Assembly (NCBI RefSeq): GCF_001428865.1
Contig: NZ_LMIV01000001.1
Coordinates: 615,776-679,775, forward strand
Length of the DNA: 64,000 bases
Origin: Sphingomonas sp. Root241
GTDB taxonomy: Bacteria > Pseudomonadota > Alphaproteobacteria > Sphingomonadales > Sphingomonadaceae
Direction: 5' to 3'
A program made the translations under genes and the position numbers. Below are positions 7,314 through 18,235 of this stretch, in pieces (position 1 is the stretch's first letter; each line of letters begins with the position of its first letter). A model generated the notes under the pieces. The model searched no databases, was not told the origin of the DNA, and saw nothing but the letters and a program-made list of their open reading frames with translations.

Positions 7314-8863
7314 TATGCGAAAGAGGTAAAAAAGCCCAAGGGCCAATTGATGAGTGATCCACTAGAGTCAAAGTGAGATCTAATTATGTTCGTAGCTTCA
7401 CTCGTGCTATCCCGCTGAAAAATGTATATTGCAACCATTTCGGGCGAGATTATCTGATTGTATATCAATTCACCTAGGCGGTTAATTAGCGCTTCACTGT
7501 GGGTTTCAACAACGAAATTTGCGCGCCGAGCGGATCTTTCTGTCCGACTGTCGTTAACAGCTTGACATAAAATATCGGCGATTCGACTTTGGTAGGCCGG
7601 ATGGAGGTGTAGCTCGGGTTGCTCAATGGCGATAAATGGACTTGGTGCCTCACGGTTAGAGATATTTTGCCAAGACCAAATCTGAGCCAATACCGGCAAT
7701 ATTTGGGAAAACCCATATCCCATATCAGCGAGATTGTGAAATTTACTCTCGGAACTCTCGCGAAGTTCGATCTGCAAGTGTCCGCCGGTTCGAGTTACTT
7801 TTAAAGCATAGCCGAGCGACTGACTCAACCATTCCGAAAAGCTCTCGCGCTGCGATTCCGGTAAAGAGTACAGGAACATGGGAAGGTTTCTTCCCTGTGC
7901 ATCAATTTGGTCAACGGCAAGTTCTTGGTGGCGATAGTATCGCTCTCCGGTGGCCCTCGCTGGACCAATGTAAGCACTAGATAAAAAAGAGGCTTGCACA
8001 CTCTGCCCAAATGAAGACAGTATGGACGACATTTCAGCTAATAGCGTGAGCCTTCGTATCTCTTCTAGTTCGCGTGATTTAAATGCTTCGCCCAATTCGT
8101 GAGCATATTTTTTCCACGTAGAAAGTTTGGAATATATCCCTTCAATCTTGCTATGAAATTGATCGGCAGGAGCATATTCCATTCTCCTAGCGAGATTCGC
8201 TACCGTTCCGGCGGAAATGCGACCGTGTAGATTGGCTTGGAAGATGGAAACAATTTCCCTAAATCCGGGAGCAACTGTCTTTAGTCCACCATAATAATAT
8301 CCAGCTTCGCGCTGAGCCTGTCGGCCAATAAGGCTGAACTGTGGGATAACAGAAGCCGTATTGAACCTATAGCGTTCGCTCGACATTAATCGAAGGTAAT
8401 CGATACCATTGATCGTAATTTCTCGAACGGCTTGTTTGGAGTCTAATTCAATATGAATTTTGTCGGAACCAACCGATAGATCAAATCCCCTGACCCGAGT
8501 TGCCTCATCTCTTTCATAAAGATCAAGGCTCAGGCGCACATCGGTTAGGTAACGGGTTTCGCTAGTAAAAGGGTGAAAAGCAGTTAGTCTCAGCTGATCA
8601 GCAACCAGTTCAATTTGTACATTCCCCGAAATCTCGAGTGTACTTTTGACATCTTTGATAGAGCCAAAATCTACAAAGTCACCGTACCATAGTATTGGAG
8701 CACTGGAGCGGGTGCGTAAACTCTGCTTAAGAAGCGGAATCATGCGCAATACGGAGCTTTTTCCGCTACTATTTTGCCCCAACAAAAGCGTGATGGGCCT
8801 AAACTCGACGACGCCAGAATCCACCAACGAGCGAAAATTGCGCAGACGGAGGCCGCTGATCAT
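7313..8863 (-). CDS. OLD-like AAA ATPase with DUF3696-type C-terminus (putative defence ATPase)
   Basis: A 516-residue SMC/ABC-type ATPase. The opening GLRLRNFRSLVDSG leads to Walker A GQNSSGKS (29-36). A long insertion follows (about 60-370), then a signature-like NLADMGYGFSQILPVL (377-392), Walker B with double acid IAIEQPELHLHP (411-422), and an H-switch VVETHSEAL (451-459). The tail SSGSLINWPLGFF matches the DUF3696 C-terminus seen on this ATPase class. Such ATPases act as sensors in anti-phage modules (Gabija, Septu, PARIS, retron-associated). Only 40 bp separates it from uvrA on the same strand, and it overlaps the effector gene. Codon use and composition differ sharply from neighbours (21 of 60 G+C at 8401-8460), indicating transfer. 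Confidence 0.88.
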   Translation of the reverse strand: MISGLRLRNFRSLVDSGVVEFRPITLLLGQNSSGKSSVLRMIPLLKQSLRTRSSAPILWYGDFVDFGSIKDVKSTLEISGNVQIELVADQLRLTAFHPFTSETRYLTDVRLSLDLYERDEATRVRGFDLSVGSDKIHIELDSKQAVREITINGIDYLRLMSSERYRFNTASVIPQFSLIGRQAQREAGYYYGGLKTVAPGFREIVSIFQANLHGRISAGTVANLARRMEYAPADQFHSKIEGIYSKLSTWKKYAHELGEAFKSRELEEIRRLTLLAEMSSILSSFGQSVQASFLSSAYIGPARATGERYYRHQELAVDQIDAQGRNLPMFLYSLPESQRESFSEWLSQSLGYALKVTRTGGHLQIELRESSESKFHNLADMGYGFSQILPVLAQIWSWQNISNREAPSPFIAIEQPELHLHPAYQSRIADILCQAVNDSRTERSARRANFVVETHSEALINRLGELIYNQIISPEMVAIYIFQRDSTSEATNIIRSHFDSSGSLINWPLGFFTSFA

Positions 8864-8903
8864 CCCGTAACTGAGCTTGGGATTGTAATAGTGTCAAGCA
8901 TGA

Positions 8904-11831
<2,928 letters not shown>

Positions 11832-11838
11832 GCCGGTG

Positions 11839-11853
11839 GTTCTAGCTTTGTTC
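11839..11853 (-). promoter_or_regulatory. LexA (SOS) box of uvrA
   Basis: GTTC-TAGCTTT-GTTC matches the alphaproteobacterial LexA operator GTTC-N7-GTTC exactly. It lies 7 bp upstream of the uvrA start codon, a place where bound LexA would block transcription. Another GTTC follows at 11855-11858. Confidence 0.8.
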
Positions 11854-12048
11854 TGTTCGGGATTCCAGAGGGAGAGATAGGAACGCATCGCTTTGTGCGC
11901 CAGTTTCCGATCGTTCAAAGCGTGTGCCCATTCCTCCGCGGCGCAGGACAGGATGCAGCTTCGCCGCCTTTCTCCTTGAAACCATAGTCACCTTTCGTTC
12001 AGCGATCGGGGCAGATGTTGTTCGCGAGAAGGACAGGGGAGGCAGGCC

Positions 12049-13431
12049 ATGCAAGGGAAGCGCGCGACGCGGCTGGGCATTTTGAGCAGCGCGCTGGCGC
12101 TTTCGGCGTGCATGATGCCCTATGACGGCGGGCCGTACGAGGCGCCGCCGCCGCCCGTCTACAGCCCGGACGAGAGCCCCGACGCTTATTCCTATATCGA
12201 TCGCGCGGATTCGCTGTGGGACGCGATCGGCAACGCGCCGCCCGATTATGCCTTTGCCTTCGAAGACGCCGAGCCCTGGGCTTGGGAGCTGCAGAGCGGG
12301 GATTCGATCATCGTCGAAGAGACGCCCGAGGGCATCCAGACCTATTATTTCGACCCCGAAGCGGAGGGGCCGTTCCTCGCGGTGCGGCCGGGGATGAGCT
12401 TCGGCTTTTCCGGCGAGACGGTCGCGGTGGTCTATGGCCCCGATGGTGGCGCGATGCCGCGCGCGGACGGGGCGGCGCATCTGGAGGAGGGCGTCGCGCT
12501 CTATGCGCGCGGGCGCCAGCTGCGGCGGGCGATGCTGCAGCGGCAACGGCGCGAGGTCGACAGCCAGGCGTGGATCGACACGGGCCCGCTGCTCTGGGGC
12601 AGCGTGCAGATCTGGGACGAGGGCCGCCGGCGCCATCCGGGCTGGCACCGGCACCACGAGGCATGGGAGAGCGCGCAATGGCGCCGCCGGCTCGAAGCCG
12701 AGCGGCTGCGGCGCAGCGCGCTCGCCGAACAGTTCCGGCGCTGGCGCGAAGGCGGCTTCCAGGGACCGCCGCCGGGCCATTTCCATCGGCCGGGCGCGCA
12801 TGGCCCGGGTACAGGGCGGCCCGGCCGACCCGGCGAGCCGGGCACGAGACCGCCGCGCCAGCCGGGGCAATGGGGGAGGCCGGGCGGACCCGGTGCCGGG
12901 CGTCCACCGCGGCCGGATGCGGGGCAGATTGGAACGCCGCCCCGGCGCGGGTGGCGCTGGCGCGATCGGACGGCGGTGCCCGGTTCCCCGGTAGTGCGGC
13001 CCGGCGATGCGGAAACGCTTCCGCTCCCCGCTCCGGGCGCGGCGCCGACGCGTCGGCCCAATTGGGGCGGGCGCCCGCGTCCGACCGGCGGCGAGGGCGG
13101 GGCCGACAGCCCGGCACAGCGCCCGGAAGGCGCCAGTCCGCGCCCGCCGCGCCCTGATGGCGGGCGGCCCGGATGGTTCCGCCAGCGTCCGGATGCCGGG
13201 GCGGGAACGCCGGATGCGCCTTCGACACCGCGGGCGCCGCGGGGAGGTGGAATGTGGAATGGACCGCGGCCATCGCGGGACTCGAGCGCGCCACGGCCCC
13301 AGCCGCAGCGTCCCTCCAGCGAACCCCGCGCCTCTCAACCGCCGGCACCGCGCGCTGCGCCCCCACCGCGCGAGCCAAGGACTCCGATCTCGGTACAGAC
13401 TGGAAAGCGGCAAGCGCCCGATCCCGAGTGA
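12049..13431 (+). CDS. Putative lipoprotein with Arg/Pro/Gly-rich low-complexity tail
   Basis: The 460-residue product has a lipoprotein signal ending in LALSAC (Cys about residue 21), so it should be lipid-anchored in the envelope. Residues about 30-240 are ordinary (SYIDRADSLWDAIGNAPPDY, later a charged helical region rich in Arg and Trp). From about 245 to the end it is a low-complexity tail of Pro, Arg and Gly that is almost surely disordered. No known domain recognised. A polycation tail might contact polysaccharide or nucleic acid, but that is speculation. Start is supported by GGGGAGGCAGGCC upstream. Confidence 0.72.
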   Translation: MQGKRATRLGILSSALALSACMMPYDGGPYEAPPPPVYSPDESPDAYSYIDRADSLWDAIGNAPPDYAFAFEDAEPWAWELQSGDSIIVEETPEGIQTYYFDPEAEGPFLAVRPGMSFGFSGETVAVVYGPDGGAMPRADGAAHLEEGVALYARGRQLRRAMLQRQRREVDSQAWIDTGPLLWGSVQIWDEGRRRHPGWHRHHEAWESAQWRRRLEAERLRRSALAEQFRRWREGGFQGPPPGHFHRPGAHGPGTGRPGRPGEPGTRPPRQPGQWGRPGGPGAGRPPRPDAGQIGTPPRRGWRWRDRTAVPGSPVVRPGDAETLPLPAPGAAPTRRPNWGGRPRPTGGEGGADSPAQRPEGASPRPPRPDGGRPGWFRQRPDAGAGTPDAPSTPRAPRGGGMWNGPRPSRDSSAPRPQPQRPSSEPRASQPPAPRAAPPPREPRTPISVQTGKRQAPDPE

Positions 13432-13440
13432 GTCCTCCGC

Positions 13441-13899
13441 TCAGGCCGACTTGAACGGAAGCAGTGTCTCATATTGCGCGAGCGCCGGCGCCGCGGCGAT
13501 GACGCAGCGGTGGCGCAGCAGGAAGGCGTGGCGGACAATCTCGGCCTGCTGCTCGAGCCCGTATTTCTCGAAGCTCTGCCCCGGCTTGAGCGCGTAATCG
13601 TAGCGGCAGAAGGGATGGCGCTTGAGCGGCAGGAAGATACCCTTCTGATGCTGCCAGATGTGCGTCATCTCGTGGATGAAGAGGCCCTGCACGCCGATCG
13701 GCGCAGTGCTGAAATCTGGTGTGTAGATGCCGCTCTTCGGGTGGAAGTGGATCGTCCCGCGCGGCGCCATCGTGGTGTTCGCGGGCTGGAAGAAAATCCA
13801 CTTGCTGTTGGCGACGCGCGCCTTCGCATAGTCGACGGCGTCGCCGAAGACCGAAGCGCACATGCGGATTTCACCTTCGGTGAGCGGGCGGACGGTCAT
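13441..13899 (-). CDS. Metallopeptidase-fold protein with HEMTH motif ('vgr related' type)
   Basis: The 152-residue protein starts MTVRPLTEGEIRMCASVFGD. It carries GLFIHEMTHIWQHQ at about residues 91-104, an HExxH zinc motif with the following Gln-His typical of small metallopeptidase-fold proteins. Upstream is TIHFHPKSGIYTPDF and downstream GLEQQAEIVRHAFLLR, where the Glu-Gln-Gln-Ala-Glu could give the third zinc ligand. Similar proteins in sphingomonads are labelled 'vgr related protein' after a type VI secretion gene; nothing here shows a T6SS. No signal peptide. Peptidase activity is inference. Confidence 0.68.
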   Translation of the reverse strand: MTVRPLTEGEIRMCASVFGDAVDYAKARVANSKWIFFQPANTTMAPRGTIHFHPKSGIYTPDFSTAPIGVQGLFIHEMTHIWQHQKGIFLPLKRHPFCRYDYALKPGQSFEKYGLEQQAEIVRHAFLLRHRCVIAAAPALAQYETLLPFKSA

Positions 13900-13978
13900 T
13901 CCGGCAGCATGGACACCAGTAGTGCGTTTGTCACCGGAGTTTTGCCGGAAGGATGGGAAGGGTGGAGGCGGTACCTTC

Positions 13979-14090
13979 TTAGCCCCTCCCCTTCAGGGGA
14001 GGGGTTGGGGTGGGGCAGTGCCTCAAGCGAAAGTCTCGGTGAGACGGCCAGGCCCCACCCCCAACCCCTCCCCTGAAGGGGAGGGGCTTA
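13979..14090. repeat. Long inverted repeat, family C copy 1
   Basis: Arms TTAGCCCCTCCCCTTCAGGG and its complement (13979-14015 and 14053-14090) enclose about 37 bases. Each arm contains its own CCCCTCCCC-TTCA-GGGGAGGGG hairpin. Related copies lie at 42426 and 47711. Confidence 0.8.
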
Positions 14091-14121
14091 AGGGTCGAAA
14101 GCTGCAGTTACGTCCTACGCG

Positions 14122-14676
14122 TCAGCTGTCTTCCTTGCCGGTGCATTCGCCGACGCGCTTCGATTCCATCTTCATCGACATCGTCATGTTCGTCATCGGC
14201 TGGCCCGGCGTCCCCGCGGTCTTGCTGGTCATGGCGAGCTGCAGGCTGTCGCTCGAGAAATTGCCCTTCATCGTCGCGTTCATCGTTCCGCCCGGGCCCT
14301 GCCCCTTGCAGGTCATCGCGGCGTCGATCTGTCCGTTGGCCATGCTGAAACGATCATAGACGCAGCTGTTGTTGCCGCCCGTGAGGAAATCGGCGGCGGG
14401 CTTGTTGGCTTCCTCGGGCGTGAGGCAGTTGGTGAAGCTGTGGCCTTTGGTCATCTGGGCCTTCATCTTCTCGCCCATCTCGGCGGGCATGCCGGGGAGC
14501 TGCATGTCGGTGATCGTGATGGTGCCTTCCCAGCGTCCCGGGGACATGCGCGGGGCGGCGCCGGCTGCGGCCACTTTTTCCGCGACTTGCTTGGCGGTGG
14601 CATTGGTCGCTTCGACGGAAGGACCCGAATTGCACGCGGCGAGCGCCATCGGCGCGATCAGCAGCAGGTATTTCAT
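14122..14676 (-). CDS. DUF3617 family lipoprotein
   Basis: The 184-residue product has a lipoprotein signal, MKYLLLIAPMALAAC (Cys15). The mature part has the DUF3617 look: PGRWEGTITITDMQLPGMP, a Cys-Leu-Thr-Pro-Glu-Glu segment (NCLTPEE), then NNSCVYDRFSMANGQIDAAM and CKGQGPGG. The cysteines in NCLTPEE, SCVYD, TCKG and ECTG may pair. The family is periplasmic, of unknown function, and common in sphingomonads. A second related protein is at 62015. It sits alone downstream of the inositol operon on the same strand with a 73-bp gap. Confidence 0.8.
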   Translation of the reverse strand: MKYLLLIAPMALAACNSGPSVEATNATAKQVAEKVAAAGAAPRMSPGRWEGTITITDMQLPGMPAEMGEKMKAQMTKGHSFTNCLTPEEANKPAADFLTGGNNSCVYDRFSMANGQIDAAMTCKGQGPGGTMNATMKGNFSSDSLQLAMTSKTAGTPGQPMTNMTMSMKMESKRVGECTGKEDS

Positions 14677-14749
14677 CGCTGTTCCCCTGTTGACGCGCAG
14701 CGGCTGCGCGTGCCGGGGGCCACCATATCGGCTCGGAGCGGCGATGCAA

Positions 14750-15451
14750 TCAGGCGGCGCGGAGCCAGACCTCCGCCTTGTCGAGCGCCGCGGGATCGTC
14801 GACGTCGATCCAGTCGAGGTCGCTGCAGTCGACGGTCAATGCCCCGCCATAGGCGGCGAGCACCCGCATGCCTTCGGTGAGCGACGGCGCGGGGAGGCTG
14901 TTCAGCGCGGCGAACAGCGCGGGGCCGATCGCGAAGACGCCGGTGTCGAACGCGTCGTAATCTGCGAGGTGCTTGCCGATCGCGGCGATTGCCTCGCCTT
15001 CGGTGCGCACGCACGTGACGTCGTCGAGATCGACGAGGTCGCTGGTGATGCGGCGATCGATCGCGAGGCGCGCGCCGCCGCCCGCACCCGCCTGGGCGAC
15101 GCGGGCGTAGAGCGCGGGCTCGACGAGATGGTCGCACATCGCGAGCACGGCGTCTTCGCCCGCGAGCGCCTGCTCGGCCGCGAGGACCGAGACGCCGTTG
15201 GGCAGGCGGTGATCGCGGGTGCGAACGGTCTCGACTGCGATCGGCCAGTGCCGCGCGGCGAGATGCGTCTCGATCCGATCGGCCTCATAGCCGAGCACCA
15301 CCACCACCCGCATTAGCCCGGCCTCGGCGAGACCCGCGATCGCATGATCGATCAGCGCGCGCCCGCCGACATGGCAGAGCGGCTTGGATGGCGCCGCGGA
15401 ACGAAGGCGGCTGCCTTCGCCCGCGGCGAGCAGGATGGCGGTGGTGATCAT
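14750..15451 (-). CDS. Nucleotidyltransferase, probable inositol-phosphate cytidylyltransferase
   Basis: A 233-residue protein of the sugar-nucleotide transferase fold. The N-terminal AILLAAGEGSRLRSAAPSKPL (about 5-25) is the G-x-G-x-R...K nucleotide-binding signature, followed by CDHLVEP as the metal-binding acidic site. As third gene of a tight operon (3-bp gap after inositol-3-phosphate synthase, which follows a CDP-alcohol transferase gene), it most likely makes CDP-inositol. This would parallel the IPCT half of the archaeal and Thermotoga di-myo-inositol phosphate pathway. The substrate is inferred from context; other nucleotidyl transfers are possible. Confidence 0.8.
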   Translation of the reverse strand: MITTAILLAAGEGSRLRSAAPSKPLCHVGGRALIDHAIAGLAEAGLMRVVVVLGYEADRIETHLAARHWPIAVETVRTRDHRLPNGVSVLAAEQALAGEDAVLAMCDHLVEPALYARVAQAGAGGGARLAIDRRITSDLVDLDDVTCVRTEGEAIAAIGKHLADYDAFDTGVFAIGPALFAALNSLPAPSLTEGMRVLAAYGGALTVDCSDLDWIDVDDPAALDKAEVWLRAA

Positions 15452-15454
15452 ACG

Positions 15455-16546
15455 TCAGGCAGCGGCGATGAACGCCTCGACCGCGGTCTGGGCGAGGTCG
15501 TCGGTCATCTGCGTGCGCGGATGCTTGCAGAAATAGGCCGAAGCCGCGTCGATCGGGCCGCCCAGGCCGCGATCCTTGGCGAGCTTTGCGCAACGGATCA
15601 TGTCGATCGCGACGCCGGCGCTGTTCGGCGAATCCTCGACCGAGAGACGCAGCTCGAGGTTCATCGGCACGCCGCCGAACATCGAGCCTTCCATGCGCAG
15701 GAAGCAGACCTTGTTGTCGTTCTGCCACGGCACATAGTCCGACGGGCCGATATGGACGTTCTCGTCGTCGAGCCGCTCCGCGGCGACCGACTGGACGGCT
15801 TCGGTCTTGGAGATCTTCTTCGAAGCTAGGCGGCGATGGTTCGACATGTTGAGGAAGTCGGTGTTGCCGCCGGTATTGAGCTGATAGGTGCGATCGAGCT
15901 TGACGCCGCGCTTGGCGAACAGATCGGTCAGCACACGGTGGACGATCGTCGCGCCGAGCTGCGCCTTGATGTCGTCGCCGATGATCGGGACGCCCGCCGC
16001 GGTGAAGCGATCGGCCCATTCGGGGTTGCTGGCGATGAACACCGGGATGTTGTTGACGAACGCCACGCCGGCCTCGAGCGCGCATTCGGCATAGAATTCG
16101 CTGGCTTCCTGGCTGCCGACGGGGAGGTAGTTCATCAGCACGTCGGTCTTGGTCTCGCGCAGGACGCGGATGACTTCTTCCTTGGTGGTCTCGCGGTCCT
16201 TGGCGACGACGAAGGTGCGATCGTCGTTAAAGTCGGCCATGTGCTCGGCGACGCCGTCGAGAATGCGGCCCATCTGGACCGTGGTGCCGGTCGGCTCGAT
16301 GCTCTCGCAGAACACCGCGGTGCAATTGGGCTTGGCGAAGATCGCCTCGGCCACGTCCTTGCCGACCTTGCGCGCATCGACGTCCCACGCGGCCACGACA
16401 TGGATGTCGCTGGGGCGGTAGCCGCCGAGGTCCCAGTGCATCAGGCCGATCGTGTCGTTGGCGCCGTCGCGATAATGCGAAAGCCCCTGGACGAGCGAGC
16501 TGGCGCAGTTGCCGATGCCTACGATCGCGATGTTGATGCTCTTCAT
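15455..16546 (-). CDS. ino1: myo-Inositol-1-phosphate (3-phosphate) synthase
   Basis: A 363-residue NAD-dependent isomerase converting glucose 6-phosphate to inositol 3-phosphate. The Rossmann start is INIAIVGIGNCASSLVQGL. Family segments follow: NYLPVGSQEASEFYA, then NNIPVFIASNP, then GDDIKAQLGATIVHRVL, then NTGGNTDFLNM. All are conserved in actinobacterial/archaeal-type Ino1, and the length fits that short form. It lies between the CDP-alcohol transferase (6-bp gap) and the nucleotidyltransferase (3-bp gap), making one inositol operon. Confidence 0.95.
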   Translation of the reverse strand: MKSINIAIVGIGNCASSLVQGLSHYRDGANDTIGLMHWDLGGYRPSDIHVVAAWDVDARKVGKDVAEAIFAKPNCTAVFCESIEPTGTTVQMGRILDGVAEHMADFNDDRTFVVAKDRETTKEEVIRVLRETKTDVLMNYLPVGSQEASEFYAECALEAGVAFVNNIPVFIASNPEWADRFTAAGVPIIGDDIKAQLGATIVHRVLTDLFAKRGVKLDRTYQLNTGGNTDFLNMSNHRRLASKKISKTEAVQSVAAERLDDENVHIGPSDYVPWQNDNKVCFLRMEGSMFGGVPMNLELRLSVEDSPNSAGVAIDMIRCAKLAKDRGLGGPIDAASAYFCKHPRTQMTDDLAQTAVEAFIAAA

Positions 16547-16552
16547 TGGAGT

Positions 16553-17413
16553 TCAGGTCCTCTGGATATGTGATTGCGACGAATGTTCTGATGCCGACTC
16601 CGCGTTGCGGAGAAGGCGGGACTCGACAGTGCGGTGCCAGGTGAGGCCGACGACGAGGATCGCGGTCAGCGGGATGAGTTCGAACCAGAAAAAATAGCGC
16701 GGATTGCCGGCGAGGCAGGCGAAGAAGATCGCGTAGACGCGGACGTTCGCACTGAGCAGCGACATCAGCCGCATCGGCTTCGCGGCCCGCGCGCCATAGG
16801 CCTGGCCGAGCGCGGCCGGATCGGCCTCGCGCTGGAGCGCCGCGTCGAACAAGAAGGCGACGCGATCGACGCTGCCGGCGACCCAGTCGTAGAGCCGTAC
16901 CAGCGGGTTGCGACTCGGCGCGGGCGGCGCGGAGACCAGTCCCTTGCAGCGGCGATGGAAGCGGGCGCGCTCGCCTTCGTACAGGCTCGACTGCACGGCA
17001 TGGAGCACGCCGGCGGCGACCGCGAGGGCCCAGATTTCGAGCGTGCCGATCGAGGCGGCGATGAGGATGTAGATCAAGGCGAACACGCCGTGATCGCAGA
17101 TGCCGTCGAGCGTGCGGCCCAGCGCGCTGGCGGTCCCGGTCGCGCGTGCGACCATGCCGTCCAGCCCATCGGCGATCAGCCAGCCGACCGAGAAGAGGAG
17201 GCCCAGAAATGCGAAGGGCCAGGCGTGCCAGCTCGCATAAGCGAGCGCGGCGAATCCGCCGAGCAGCAGCCCGATCACCGACACCGCGTTCGCAGAGATT
17301 CCGCGCGCGACGAACCAGGGAAGCAGGGCTCGCCCTGCCGGGTGAATGATCCAGAGGTTGGTCGGATCCTCGATCCGGCGATCCCGCGATCCGTCCGGGG
17401 GAGGAGATGTCAT
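16553..17413 (-). CDS. CDP-alcohol phosphatidyltransferase family membrane protein
   Basis: First gene of the inositol operon. The complete family signature is present near residues 83-110: D-x2-DG-x2-AR-x8-G-x3-D-x3-D, beginning DGLDGMVARA and ending GRTLDGICD. These aspartates bind the metal and CDP substrate. About six hydrophobic helices surround it (for example AVSVIGLLLGGFAALAYASW). The enzyme joins a CDP-activated group to an alcohol. With Ino1 and a cytidylyltransferase beside it, the product should be an inositol phospholipid or an inositol phosphodiester. Which partner carries the CDP cannot be decided from sequence. Confidence 0.85.
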   Translation of the reverse strand: MTSPPPDGSRDRRIEDPTNLWIIHPAGRALLPWFVARGISANAVSVIGLLLGGFAALAYASWHAWPFAFLGLLFSVGWLIADGLDGMVARATGTASALGRTLDGICDHGVFALIYILIAASIGTLEIWALAVAAGVLHAVQSSLYEGERARFHRRCKGLVSAPPAPSRNPLVRLYDWVAGSVDRVAFLFDAALQREADPAALGQAYGARAAKPMRLMSLLSANVRVYAIFFACLAGNPRYFFWFELIPLTAILVVGLTWHRTVESRLLRNAESASEHSSQSHIQRT

Positions 17414-17604
17414 CGGCCCGTCACATACAGCGCGGGGAATACAATCATCAAGTCATTTGCGCCGAAACCGCCAGGGATTCGGAACCGTGGGAGGGAAAAT
17501 GCGTTGTTCGGCGCCTCTCCCGCGCCGGTTGGCGGCGAGATTTCGCGCCTAAACCGTTAAGCCGCCAGCAATTATGACACTGCGATTCGCGGGACTGGAC
17601 GCCG

Positions 17605-18147
17605 TTACCCGACCGGTCCTGCGATGTCGCCCAGATCCTCATGGACCATGTCGATCTCGCGGACGCCGCGGCTGCGGCGGGCGGCGTTGACGAGCGTGCG
17701 CAGTTGCTCGCGCCGGGCGCGGGCGCGCTGGACGTCGCGGATGATCAGCGGCCCATCGCGCGTCGTCTCGTCCGACGAGGTGATGCTGATCGTGCCGAGA
17801 TCGGCGGTCTGGTTGATGATCGTGAAATCGATGCGCACGTCCTTGACCCGGTAGAGCTCGATGTCGTCGATCGACTTCACGATTATGCCCTTGTGGAGGA
17901 TCAGCCGATCCTCGGTCACTTCATAGGTGGTCGCGAGATTCTCGAACCAGCGGGCGAGCAGGAGCAGCAGCCCCGCAGCGAGCATGATCGGGAACAGCCA
18001 CGCCCAGCCGCCCACCGGCCGCTGCGCGAGCGCCCAGATCGAGCCGATCAGCCCGACGAGCATCAGCAGGATCGTCCCCCAGCCCGCAAGCGTGCCGCGA
18101 AGCCAGCCGAGAGTGGACGAACGGAAACGATCGACGGCTTCAACCAT
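17605..18147 (-). CDS. Membrane protein with bacterial PH domain (YdbS/DUF304-like)
   Basis: The 180-residue protein has two membrane helices near the start (WGTILLMLVGLIGSIWAL and LFPIMLAAGLLLLLARW). A bPH2 domain follows, opening TTYEVTEDRLILHKGIIVKS and continuing IELYRVKDVRIDFTIINQ, where the ELYRVKD segment is typical. The C-terminal part is charged and helical. The family's exact role is unknown; members are small inner-membrane proteins. It stands alone between the inositol operon and pcuC. Confidence 0.85.
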   Translation of the reverse strand: MVEAVDRFRSSTLGWLRGTLAGWGTILLMLVGLIGSIWALAQRPVGGWAWLFPIMLAAGLLLLLARWFENLATTYEVTEDRLILHKGIIVKSIDDIELYRVKDVRIDFTIINQTADLGTISITSSDETTRDGPLIIRDVQRARARREQLRTLVNAARRSRGVREIDMVHEDLGDIAGPVG

Positions 18148-18200
18148 GCAGGGCCTCCCTTTGAGGGGAGGATAGCGGATGCGTGAGGGCGGGGAAGGCC

Positions 18201-18233
18201 AAAAATCCTCCCCCGCTGCGCGAGGGAGGATTT
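18201..18233 (-). terminator. Rho-independent terminator after pcuC
   Basis: On the minus strand an AATCCTCCC/GGGAGGATT stem is followed by TTTTT. It begins 2 bases past the pcuC stop codon. Confidence 0.7.
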
Positions 18234-18235
18234 GA

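Noticed and set aside
8864..8903. Sigma-70 promoter for the defence-like operon (TTGACA at 8892-8897)
   Set aside because: No acceptable -10 hexamer at 16-18 bp; a nearby TACAAT is only 4 bp away. Left as uncertain rather than annotated.
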